From NCBI GenBank assembly GCA_030490835.1, contig CM059973.1:83219221-83283220 (forward strand): a stretch of DNA of 64,000 bases, in the 5' to 3' direction. Positions 36,218 through 45,759 of this stretch are shown here, piece by piece. The notes beneath the pieces were generated by a model. The model searched no databases, had not been told where the DNA came from, and saw only the letters and a program-made list of their open reading frames with translations. Position 1 is the stretch's first letter, and each line of letters opens with the position of its first letter. The stretch comes from Annona cherimola. Its lineage: Eukaryota; Streptophyta; Magnoliopsida; Magnoliales; Annonaceae. A program made the translations under genes and the position numbers.

Positions 36218-39200
36218 GCCGCTTACATTGTTCACCAAATAACATATATCAGCAACAGCACACTTCACCATAAAGAAGCACCACTGCAAACAAACATGAA
36301 TTCAAGGGGAAAAAAATTTACGAAAATCTGAAAAACCTGCATAACAGACATCAACAGCATGCTTTGTCACAAACAAACACACCTAGTTGACAAAGTTAGT
36401 TGCAAATACAAAAAGAAAACTTATGAAACAGATTTTACCATTCCTATATGGATTTTGTAGATGCTCCTCAACAAGTTTGTCTGATGAATGACTTTCTCTA
36501 GGAGCCTCCAATTTTCGGAGAGCATGATTCATAGACTTCATTTCCTCAACTTGGGCAACTAACAAACTTGTTAACGATTCAAAGTACTTTTTATCTGAGA
36601 AGAAATGAACAAACAATTTTGATTACTGCAGTTTGGAGTTTCAAATGTATCCCATTAAATGTTATCAGTCCTGATTAGTTTAATCGATCCAATAAGTTGA
36701 TCTAATGGACAAAATGTGAACCAATCAGATCAATGGACTAGATCCACAACACTTGGGAGCTGCTGATAAATAATAGAAAGTATTGAATGGCCAACGTTCA
36801 TTGTTACTCCAATAACAAATTCAAAACACAAGAGATTATATGTCAGAGAACTTGTAGTGAAAGGCTAGGCTTATGTTTGTTTCATTGACAAACCTTCATT
36901 TTTCGAGTTCAACATTTCTTGGCTTGCTCTGGCAATGTCAGTAGCTGCAGCCGCAGCCACTTTCGCAGCTGCTGCAGCTTCTTCAGTGGCAGTTCGCTTT
37001 GTGTCGTCTTTCTTCTCAGATCCACCATCGGTTACGACTTTCTGGATCCAAGATTTCAGCCTTGGAACAAAAACGTTCTGTAAAAGGAATAAATTATAAA
37101 ACAAGATTTCAGCCATGTCTGAAGGGCCTTTTCCACTCACGGGTCTACGCAGGCAAGCCAGCACTTAGCCAACAATCATGTTGAATGCAGGTGGGCACTT
37201 GGGCGTAACAAAATTTCAAGAGATAAGACCCTAGGAAGTTCAGGATCTCACACAAGCCTAAATTTGACAGCCTGAAGACCTGACGATCAACTCAGATCAT
37301 TCACCCTATTAGCTTTTCATATGCAATTTGGATCTCTGGAGCATTCTTCCAAGCAGTCCTTTATTTTCACAAAATGCAAAAAATTGCACCAGGCAGGATG
37401 TCCAACCAAAGTTACCAAACATAGCAAGAATGCCTAAGCAGTATGAAAATTTATCAACAAATAGGCTAGAAATGTAGTCAAGGCAAATAGTTTTTCTTCA
37501 CAATCCCTTAACAATGCAATATCAGGCCCAACAATATTGGAAAATACAGGGTAGAAATACTTTTTTGGCACCTTAAATAGCACTGCAGTTCCAGCACCTG
37601 AGGCGGCAAGAACCCCTACAGCAAGAACAGCGTGGGACCAATGAAATCTAGGATATAGCAAAGTTGAGGCTGCAGGTGGAGCACCAATAGGGGTAGCAGC
37701 AGCTGAAGCTTGAGTGGAGACTTGCAACTTTGAATCTGTAGCTGATTCATAAGACAATATGTTAGCAAAAGAAGCTCAATGTGTATCCAGTTTTTTCTGT
37801 CAGTTGGTAGACATTGAGTATGAACATAAGATGGGTCAGGGTTCCAGCCAACACAATGCTACTTAATTTCCAAATGAAGAAGAAAAGACAAAGGATAAGG
37901 ATGACGATGATTGAGGGGAGGAGGATATGATGAAGGATGCAATAGGGGACTTCTAAGGCATGGGGTAGTTTACTAAGGTTTTAATTATATTATGCAAATT
38001 TAATTAATTAGTTTGGGGTTGTTGTAGACATCAAAAGATCAAAAAAAAAAAAAAAAAAAAGCCAACATTATAGATGATTTAGATCTTTATTTTTCATATT
38101 TCATTTGAACTCTTGAAGTAAAATTTTAGGTCTTTATTTTGCACACAAGTATAAACAGGGTAGCAAGTGTAAGATTTACAGTTCAAATATTGATTATTAA
38201 ATAAAGTTCTCTACGTCTCTTGCTCCTAATTATCTTCTTCTAGTTCCTTTATTTTTTTTATACCCTTTTTCAAATCATTCCCTTCTTATATTCTTCTTCC
38301 ATATGCAAGTTCATTGGGGTGAAAATACTGGGAGCTACTAGTACATATAATATGATAGTAAGGAGATGCAACTGTATGAGTTCTCAAGAACATGAAATTA
38401 GCAACTGATCAGTTATCACCAACATGCTTAGAAGCGAACAGTAAACTGCTTATTATTTAGCATATTTGCATCTTACGTGTTAAGCACTGGTTGATTTTTC
38501 AGCAGTTACATCAACATGATATCTCCAAAATCAACAACAGCTTGGATGTTTACATGTGAAATAGAAACTAGAATGTTGTTGACGAGCAACAAATAGATGT
38601 CCCTAGCAGACTAAGGCAGCATATTTGCAGCATATAATTGTTATTCATGACAATAAGCCAAGCATCTTTAGTGCTGCTTCTCAAGAAGGAAGAGAGAAGA
38701 CAAAAGTAGACTTCATAATTGCAAGACATAAATAACTGAATTTGTCATTCTAAAGCACTTTTGGCGCTGCTTAAGTGACCACAACATGTTACCTTGATTT
38801 GAAGTGGTTACTGCAGGAGTTGTTGCGTTTGGTGCGGGGTCCTGAAAATATTCGCAACTCATGTTTCATTAAAAATGTTCTTGACACAGACAACTATAAG
38901 GTTGACAAATGCCACCTAAAATAAGTCTTTATGGGACATAAAAAGATTGTCATTCAAAAAAATCATGTTTTATCATTCAAAGAATTCTGTGGAGGTGGAA
39001 GACAGACTAATACAAGTTGTAGATTCATGGGTGTCAATACAAGATGGCCTCTCCGAATTACCGTTAAGTGAAAAAGAAAAATTGACACTAGATTTGATTT
39101 TTAACAGTGATTGAATGGGCTGGTTGGAACCATGAATTGAAACGTTATCAGGGATGAACCATTAACTTTCTATCATGCATCGATTCAAGCACTTTTGAGG

Positions 39201-40433
39201 TAAATCACCATCAGAATTGCTATACAAATCACAGATTAGAATTTCAAATGTGGCAGGGCTCTCACAACCTTCTAGGCATCCTGGACGTCAATAAAAAGGA
39301 CGACCAAATCGATGATTCACATAAATCAAAATTTAGAGCTGATAAGCTAATTGTTTCATGTTTCTTTGTGGGACAAAACAGGGAATTTTACCACTCAAGG
39401 TAAAAATTTATTTCTACAGAAATCAGGTATAAATGAAAAGAATATATATATATATATATAAACCAAGCATAAATGAGAAACGGTAAGCAGCTTACAGGTA
39501 CACGACGAAAGGCTTCATCAATCTCCTCCCTGGTTAAGCCTTTTTTCTCAAGGAAAGAACGCCTGTACACGACTGGAGAGCCCCTCACTTTTGGATGTGA
39601 CAGGAACTTGACAGCATTTTGCACTTGCTCCTCCCTCATTGGCTCTGAGTTGACAAACACTGATTTTGGAGAAGACCCATTGGAAGCATCCACCTTGGCC
39701 TCTTGTCCGGTCCCTTCCATCGGTTTTACAGGTTCAGAGGTTCCTGAATTACAGCTAAAAGTGGTTACGAAATGATCATCGTCATTATCATCAAAGCTTC
39801 ATCCCAACTATCTGCATCCATCAATATGAATAGCGCTATACAATCCCACTGGATGATGGTCCATTTCAACATATGGTCATCAATGAGCTATACCTTAATC
39901 GGGGTTGTCATGAACTGGTGAGCCCAACATTAAACATTCAAGATGAAAATCTCCGACCAACGTAAACACTGGACTGATTTATACTACAAATGGAAAGTAC
40001 TGACATAGAAAGATTTACACTTGTTCCGAGCTCACCGATTATGAGTTTAGACTACTAGAAACATGGACATGCTCTATAGCTCTACTTCCGTTTATCATCC
40101 GTGCTGTCTGATGACGGTGGGTCGTGGACAAACTGATTTTTCGATTCATGCTTTTGTGAAGCATGTTGCCTAAAGAATTGTTCTCGATTTCATCAGGCCA
40201 CAACATAAAATCCTAGCCGGAGCTGAAAAAGTTTGCTCCGTAAAAACTTTCCAAATTTCAGTCCGGCAAACAGAAAGCAGGAAATAAGAACCTCTATACC
40301 GAAACGATCATCCAAGGCTTTGAGAACAGATGAGAGAGACACAGGGGGGGCGGCGGCGCGGTGGGGACATAGGGGCGGGGAGGAGATATTCACCTGCGGT
40401 CTGCGTTTTGTTATCGGCGGATTCGTTCGACAT
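27072..40433 (-). CDS. PEX14: Peroxisomal membrane protein PEX14 (import docking factor)
   Basis: PEX14 docks the cargo receptors PEX5 and PEX7 at the peroxisome membrane. Twelve exons join in frame: 40433-40394, 39743-39496, 38841-38793, 37741-37572, 37077-36894, 36594-36439, 35880-35867 (14-nt microexon), 31359-31320, 30998-30937, 29784-29740, 29651-29583, 27578-27072. The 1584-nt CDS gives 527 aa (Arabidopsis PEX14 is about 507). Seen: the conserved PEX14 N-domain at about 50-96 (VQNAVKFLSHPKVRGSP, GLTREEIDEAFRRVP), which in the family binds PEX5 WxxxF/Y motifs; one membrane segment near 146-168; an Ala-rich coiled coil at about 180-280; HPKSYMEIMAMVQRGEKPPG; and a Pro-rich WVPPQPPPVAMPEAAAAIR near the C-terminus. 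The start is a short exon (MSNESADNK), a common layout. Intron 7 (31360-35866) is packed with repeats. Confidence 0.95.
27840..27910 (+). repeat. Diverged SINE 3' tail
   Basis: GAATGTCTCAAAGCCTGATT and the TTGAGATCATCGTAAACACC region match, with changes, the 3' end of the SINE at 22676-22945, followed by an A-rich tail. Lies in PEX14 intron 11. The 5' extent is unclear. Confidence 0.55.
27921..28210. mobile_element. Foldback MITE in PEX14 intron 11
   Basis: A roughly 290-bp palindrome: left TGCACCTAGTGCGC, right arm including GCTAAGTGCACCCAGAAGCA, centre rich in A/T with inverted AAAACTATATATATGGGAT-type words. The GGGTGCACTTAGCTT tip is shared with the element at 42148-42521. Confidence 0.65.
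28365..28960 (+). repeat. LTR-like sequence with an internal duplication (possible solo LTR)
   Basis: A roughly 106-bp unit starting CCTAGGATATTTTAG(G/A)ATCT occurs at 28481 and 28587. Downstream are CCTATAAATACAGCC (a TATA-like box, about 28736-28750) and a long pyrimidine-rich leader to about 28920. This order resembles an LTR promoter. No TG...CA borders or target duplication were confirmed. Lies in PEX14 intron 11. Confidence 0.4.
30290..30660 (+). repeat. LTR-like fragment in PEX14 intron 9
   Basis: ACTCATATAAAAGAGAGCCC, then a pyrimidine stretch, AGAAATAGAGGATTATGTTC and GTGGAACCTCGTAGATC resemble the R-U5 region of plant copia LTRs. No borders found. Confidence 0.3.
31720..32366 (+). 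pseudogene. Non-LTR retrotransposon ORF2 C-terminal remnant
   Basis: Decayed frames read KEKFYKTAIRPTMFKGS, then SIAKMRMLR, RGKTEKK and RESRLRWFVHI, in the order seen in the C-terminal tail of a common plant LINE ORF2. Many stops and frameshifts are present. The segment ends at a GATGATGATGGTGGTGGTGG microsatellite (about 32332-32363); a simple-repeat 3' end instead of poly-A is typical of the RTE clade. Lies in PEX14 intron 7, opposite to PEX14 transcription. Confidence 0.6.
33455..33830. mobile_element. Near-perfect 376-bp foldback MITE in PEX14 intron 7
   Basis: The left arm from GATCTTTTCCGACTGGTCGG and the right arm are complementary almost base for base, meeting at GGTATTTAACTTAAATACC (about 33633-33651). 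The tips carry a second small inverted repeat, CCGACCGGTCGG with ATTTCCGACCGGTC. The few mismatches suggest a recent element. It is bounded by (TA)n tracts at 33428-33447 and 33838-33871. No coding capacity. Confidence 0.9.
33838..33892. repeat. (TA)n-(GA)n compound microsatellite
   Basis: About 16 TA units followed by about 11 AG units, between two MITEs. Confidence 0.95.
33895..34268. repeat. Foldback element X, copy 1
   Basis: The left tip GTGCAGTGAAGCTGCACCAT pairs with the right tip CAATTGCACTGCACTTGAA. Both ends carry a CAAAATG(A/G)GGCCC word in inverted orientation. The core (TTATACAATCATTTATCC, CATCAAACTATTTTATTG) resembles the TTCTATGTAAC family, so the two are related. Confidence 0.7.
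34278..34813. repeat. TTCTATGTAAC-family element Y, nested between X copies
   Basis: Starts GGCTCCGCTTCTATGCAAC and ends ACGTAAAAGCGTTACATAGA then AGCAGAAC. The halves are inverted: AACATCATTTGTTTATCTAG on the left pairs with CTAGATAAACAAATGATGTT on the right. About 536 bp, flanked by inverted copies of ATATAACTCATATATAT. Confidence 0.75.
34824..35199. repeat. Foldback element X, copy 2 (inverted relative to copy 1)
   Basis: Opens AGTGCAGCGCAACTGCACCA and continues as the reverse complement of copy 1 through TACGGTGCAGTTACCTCAAA. Ends near AGTGCAGGTGCGCTGTACCA. Confidence 0.7.
35200..35253. repeat. (CT)n-(TA)n compound microsatellite
   Basis: About 8 CT units then about 18 AT units, between X copies 2 and 3. 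Confidence 0.95.
35257..35593. repeat. Foldback element X, copy 3
   Basis: Same orientation as copy 1 (TTTATATAATCATTTATCCA, ACATCAAACTATTTTATTAT, CCATTTTCAGTC), with diverged tips TGTGCATTTACATGCATTGT and AAGTTACATGTACATGCGCT. Confidence 0.65.
35594..35635. repeat. (CT)n-(GT)n compound microsatellite
   Basis: About 13 CT units followed by about 8 GT units directly after X copy 3. Confidence 0.95.
35972..36173. repeat. Tandem duplication, about 101-bp unit, in PEX14 intron 6
   Basis: Units start TGACAAATA(T/C)TGCAGCTTT at 35972 and 36073 and stay nearly identical through a CCACGTGTAAATTCAAGTTT word to TGTTTATTCTTGTG. Confidence 0.9.
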
Positions 40434-42147
40434 GCTTTCTCAGCTTCTTCCTTCCTCTCTTTCCTAAATTAAACAACAGAAGAAAGAGGGAAACAAATCG
40501 CAAAAATTCCAGGGACAAAATTAAAAACGAGTCTTTCGTCAGAAAAAAAAAAATTAAAACGAGTCGGTTGATAGTCAGAGAGAGGGAGGGAGAGAATTAT
40601 TACTGATTTGAGACGACAGTGGCGTCAGATGGTTGCGCTCATTTCGAAGCAAGAGTCTTGCGGGAGAAATAGCCAAACCGTTTCGGAGTCATTTCATAAG
40701 CACTGCGTCAGCTTATTACTCCTCCGAGCCCTTGTTGTCTAACACCTCTCCCATCGTCGCCTATCTCGCCGGCGGATAGGTATCAGGTAGCATGATTTAC
40801 AAGCGCACGAGGATTAGGAAGATATTCATCGACATTTGTGACCAACCCTTCAAGGGCTGTTGCAAAGTATCGAGTGGATTGAACGCTGACCTTTGTAATT
40901 AGAATGGTCGCATTGGTGGGAATAACATGACCCCTTTTTGTGAGGTTAGGTGTTTGATTATGGGCATGTGTATCCGAATGTTTATTTCTCTTTAATTTTG
41001 TGGAAATTTTATTTTTCTCATTTGGTGAGAGTTTAATTAATAAGAGTTTGTTGTCTCTTATTAAAAATTATAAGAATATCTTATAATTTAAATGCATTAC
41101 ACATTGAGATAGCTGTACATGTGTACATAAAAAAAAGAATGGTTGTATTGGGTCATGAATGTTAACCATGAATGTCAACCCTTATACGTTGTGGGTGAAT
41201 TAGAATGCTCAAATTAGGTTGAGGTTTATCAAACTCTAATATAAAATTTTTATACCATATTAGTTTGACCCCTATATTTTTAACATGTCTGTGGATAAAT
41301 TTTGAAATGGGTGATGTAAAAATATCAATCAAATAAAATAATTTTAAGAATTTATACCTATATCAAATACAAAGATAAATTTATATTAAATTTAAATATA
41401 TATTTCGATATTTTACTTATCAATAAAAGTGAATATCATTGCCAAAACAAAAATTGAGTAAATATGTTATAACTTTATTAAGATAAGTTAATAAAATATA
41501 TCTCGTTCAAGATGAATTTTGGGTTTTTAATAATATATTTTTTGTGAGTTTTTCAAAATGTGAGGAAAACTAAAATATGCATAAGAAATATATGCAAATA
41601 CATTATTCTTATATTATTGATATAGTTACTTATAAGTAATACAAAGACTTGAGAGAAAATGAAAATAAAATTTTAAAATGTGCTTATAAATTTTAATAAA
41701 GAAATATATGTAAGAGGGGTTAGGATTCTTTGAATTGGGGACATGATTGACCCATCTCCATTATATTTTTGAATTCAAGTTAAAAGTTCTGATTCATTTA
41801 TCATTTAAAAATATTAATTTTATTCGATGAAAAACAAAGAAGGTCAAAAGTGGGTCATGGATTGGCCTGTCTCAATTACCATCCCTAACTATGATGGAGA
41901 AATATGATGAGAACATAATGATATATATTTAAAATAAAAAAGTAATACTATAAATGTAAAAATTTGATTATAAAAAAAATTATATTAAGAATTAAAATAA
42001 TTATCTTTTAAATGAAAAATCTCATGCCACTAAGCCTCTTGAACGCTCTGTAGTAAGTTAAGACTTCAAACCATGTCTAAAGATGCCAACAATCTAATCA
42101 AGGCAGATCAAGTTCGTTGATCACATTAGTCATTTTTGCGAGTTGAG
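40434..42147. other. PEX14 upstream region and intergenic DNA
   Basis: The first 200-300 bases right of 40433 are the PEX14 leader and promoter region, with GA-rich stretches and no certain TATA box. Beyond about 41000 the DNA is AT-rich with no gene seen. Confidence 0.5.
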
Positions 42148-42521
42148 GCTAAATACACCTGGGTACACTTAGCCTCGATGCACCCAAGTGCATTTAACTC
42201 ATTTTTAAAAAAATTATATAATTATTAATCTGAGTATAGTTAACATGTGTATCAATTTTTAGCATTTTTGGAGTATTTTAGATATTTATTTTTTATTTTT
42301 GAAAATCAGTATCATTTTAGGTAATTTAAAGTTACTAAAATGTTACTGATTTTTAGAAATTAAAAAATAAATATCTAAAATATTCTAAAATGAAAAAAAT
42401 TGATATACGTGTTAAATACATTTAGATTAATAGTTGTATAAAAATTACAATTTTTTTTTAAAAATGAGTTAAAGCACCCGGGTGTACTGAAGCTAAGTGC
42501 ACTCGGGTGCATTGTATTAGC
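42148..42521. mobile_element. Foldback MITE, GGGTGCACTTAG tip type
   Basis: A 374-bp palindrome. Left GCTAAATACACCTGGGTACA pairs with the right end ending CGGGTGCATTGTATTAGC. The arms contain AGTGCATTTAACTCATTTTT and its complement; the centre is near 42333. The arms share TTTTTGGAGTATTTTAGATA with the element at 56489 and the tip with that at 27921. Confidence 0.82.
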
Positions 42522-45500
42522 ATCCCAAATTTTGATGGGTGCCCTCTACCAAAATCATTTGTTCTATCTACAAACCGTTGTGCTGCTTTTTGACTAGATT
42601 TTTTTTTTTTTTTTGTTCACCTCATTTTGCATACTGTTGTGTTATCCGTAGTCAAACGGATAACTATTCAGTTGTTCATGTCGGTGAGAGGAGAAGCTAT
42701 TCATAACTTGATTGGATGATAATGAGATGGAAATTTAGGATAGAAATATACTGAAAATGGAAAAAGTTGTATTATAAATGAAAAAAATATGCTGCAATTT
42801 TTTTAAATGAAAAAAGTATTTTTTGAAAATGAAAAATTTTATTCTAGAATTATCTCATTCTAGTTGTGAATAATTCCTTGTAAGTGTGAAATAGAGTTTA
42901 ACCTCTATAGGTAGCTTTTGAGGAACAACTCTATCCAAAAAGTCTTTGATAAAATAGGTTTACCGAAATCAATTTAGGACAACATGTGAAAATTAGATAA
43001 TGTAAGAAGAAGAATGGGGAAGAAAGAATAGAATGGATATGATAGAAAAACAAAAGCAATAAAAAAAATAAGATGGTTGTAGTGAAAATTATGAGAAAAT
43101 AATTCAAAATATAAAGATAAAAATAAAATTAAGACAGAGGGCAATTAATATGTTGATTTTTGGCTTTTCCATTCTCATTCTTATTATATCAAACACACCT
43201 TAGGAAGGGATAAATCTTAAAAACTAATTTCTATATTTAGAAATATTAATTGTAATATAGTTTTAGACGTTATCTTATATAATAGAAAAATTTCTCAAGC
43301 TTTTATCAAATTAATAATTAATTTTTTATTTAGATTAGTATTTCTAAACATAGATGGGGTAAAGTATGAATAGATATAATAGTTGTATAAAAAGATATGA
43401 GAAAATAATTAAAATATAAAGGTAAAAATGAAAAATACAACAATTAAGCAAGTGATTGCTTTGACTTTTTCATTCTCATAATTTCATTTCATTTTAGGTT
43501 ACTAAATAATATTATTAACTTAGAGTGAGTTTGTTTTTAGTAGAACTTTTCTTCTTCTATAATTATCGGATATTCTAATAATTTATTTTTCTAAACAACT
43601 TATATTTTTAATCATTTTATCATAACTTTTCACAGTTATTATATCTATTTTATTTTTAATTTTTTTACTTTTCATTATTATCCCTACCATATCACATTAC
43701 TTTTTTCATTGTAAAAATTTTTCGACCCAAAATTTTTTATTTAAAAGTTTTAATCAAATACCAAATACGCCCTTATTCTAATGCTTTTCACTTTGTATTA
43801 TTGATTTTTCAGTGGAGGTAATGAATAAGGGACTCGGTGAGTCAATGATGGATGTCCTTTTGAATAGGCAGGAAGGTAACGAGTCAATCCTCAACGTTTA
43901 AAAAAAAAAAAAAAAAAAAATCTCTCCGAGTCAGTCGTCAATGCTTTTTTCTTTTTTCATCCACCATGGCCATAAGGAAAAAAAAAAAGAAAGAAAAAGA
44001 AAAGCAGCTAGAAAGCTGGACTTCATTCTCCATTACGACATCCTTTTTTTTTTTTTTTTTTCTAATATGTATATATAGGCTAAGATCAAAGTTCTTCATA
44101 TTCAGCGCATCCAATGGAGGAGATCAAATGAAGGGCCAAAGCATTTCATTTTATTCGGCCAAATGCTGAGCCACAATGGGTGACTACAGTAGTAGGGGCT
44201 GTCTTTCCGTCATCGACGACTGCAAGGCAGAAGGACTTTTTATTCTTGATTCTCTTGGGAAATTTTTCTACGTGCAGTTCAGATGTGTTCATCGACGGTT
44301 AGGATTCACCGCACGTGCCGTCACAGTATGAAGAACAGGCATCTGACCACATCTGCAAATCTTCATGCGGACCACTGGATTTCATATGTCGAAACAATGA
44401 CCAAAGGGTGTCAACATAGTTCTTTCGTTCCGACCGAATATAAGGCAAGAGCAGCTAGTAGCACACCAGTGTTTTTTCGCGGGCCACAGACGACAGTCCA
44501 GCCGGCACGCTACCGCCCTGCAATCCGTCTCACACGTCCATGGATCCTCCTCAACAAACATTCTATATCAGGTACAACCCCCCCACACCCAAAGCCATGC
44601 CATGGGCTCTGCAGCCTTGCAGGGCCAGTGAATGTGGGAGGTAAAGGCGAAAGAAAAAATTCATCCTACCATGCTCTTGAATTGCGAAGCATTCAGCGTG
44701 TGTGTTTGGAAATTGATAAGATTTATGTATGAAAATTTTTTACTGTAGAAGTTTAAAAATAGAAGAAGATAATATAATATTATATGAATAATTACAAGAA
44801 GTAAAGAAAATAAAGTTAAAATACTTAATAACTAGGTAGAAATGATTAAAAAGTAGATTATTTGTATACGAAAATATGAATAAATAATTAAAATATTAGG
44901 ATTCTGAAGAAAAATTTTAAATTAAAAAATTCTAATTTGAAATTTTTTTTTGTTAAACAAATACACTCCTATTTTAATTTTTGTGATGAAGTTGTTCTTC
45001 CGGTTTCTTGGATTATATAATTTTATTAAAAAGTAAAATTTAACAAGGACTTGGAGCCAAGCACCACTAGTGGTCCATTAATTTATTTATAGATGAGTTT
45101 ATTGAGATTACGGGCTAAATCTTATCCTTATTTCTTCTACAACTTCATAATAAATAGGTTGGGTCTGTATGAAGACAGCGCTAAGTATGTTGTCGCGCGA
45201 ATCAGCGTACGTAGCATTTCCAGACGCTTCCCGACGTCGTTCCCTCCCGCGCGGAATCGACGGCCACATTGCGCCACAGAAAACTGTCGAGCACATGATG
45301 GGCTCCTCCAAGTTACACGATCTCGAGGAAACGAACGGTAGAAATTGGATCAGCATATTTGGATATGGCTATTGTAGCATGGAATCAGCCAGACATTTCT
45401 CTGCAGCTGATAGGCTGAGGAAAATCTAAAAACCAAATGGACCCCCCTAAAAAAAAAAAAAAAAAAAAATTTCAAGCGAGCCATGCCATTCACAATTTCA

Positions 45501-45700
45501 ATTTCCTCGCATACATGTTCATGCATGGGAGACATGGGCCAGTCGTTCCAGAGGCCGAAATGAGGCTGGGTTCGATTCTTTTAACAAAGATAACACTGCA
45601 TAGCACGAGAGCCTTTTATCTTTTATCTCTAGCCAGGAAATTCTTCCCTCATCTCCTAAAGTGCAAGAGCTGAAGCTCTCGTTTATTCACGTTTCGCTTT
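42522..45700. other. Intergenic DNA between PEX14 and carbonic anhydrase
   Basis: AT-rich, with family W blocks at about 43525-43785 and 44700-44975, an A20 run near 43900-43920 and a T run near 44044-44061. The plus-strand 149-codon frame at 44283-44732 matches no family I know. A GC-richer patch at 45170-45420 also has no recognisable product. Confidence 0.5.
43525..43785. repeat. Dispersed AT-rich repeat, family W
   Basis: TTATTTTTAATTTTTTTACT, then CATTATTATCCCTACCATAT and a terminal CCAAATACGCCCTT, in the same order as at 22215-22470 and 24140-24400. Confidence 0.5.
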
Positions 45701-45719
45701 CCTTATCTGTTACGGGGTT

Positions 45720-45728
45720 TGTATATAC
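45720..45728 (+). promoter_or_regulatory. TATA-like box near the carbonic anhydrase start
   Basis: TGTATATAC lies only about 30 bp before the ATG at 45756. If used, it would give a very short leader. An I-box-like CTTATC (GATAAG on the minus strand) lies near 45702. Both are inferred from sequence only. Confidence 0.3.
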
Positions 45729-45735
45729 TCGAGCA

Positions 45736-45759
45736 ATGCTTTTGAAACTCGCACAATGA
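45736..45759 (+). CDS. Short uORF overlapping the carbonic anhydrase start
   Basis: ATG at 45736 opens a 7-codon frame (MLKLAQ-type, hydrophobic) whose TGA overlaps the main ATG as AATGA at 45755-45759. It matters only if transcription starts upstream of 45736, which is unknown. Confidence 0.3.
   Translation: MLLKLAQ

Noticed and set aside
31320..36594. Direct splicing of PEX14 exon 6 to the exon at 31359
   Set aside because: The phases do not match and a stop appears at once, so an extra exon or an alternative site is required.
44283..44732. 149-codon plus-strand frame
   Set aside because: No recognisable domain, no splice or promoter context, and composition typical of chance frames in a GC-richer patch.
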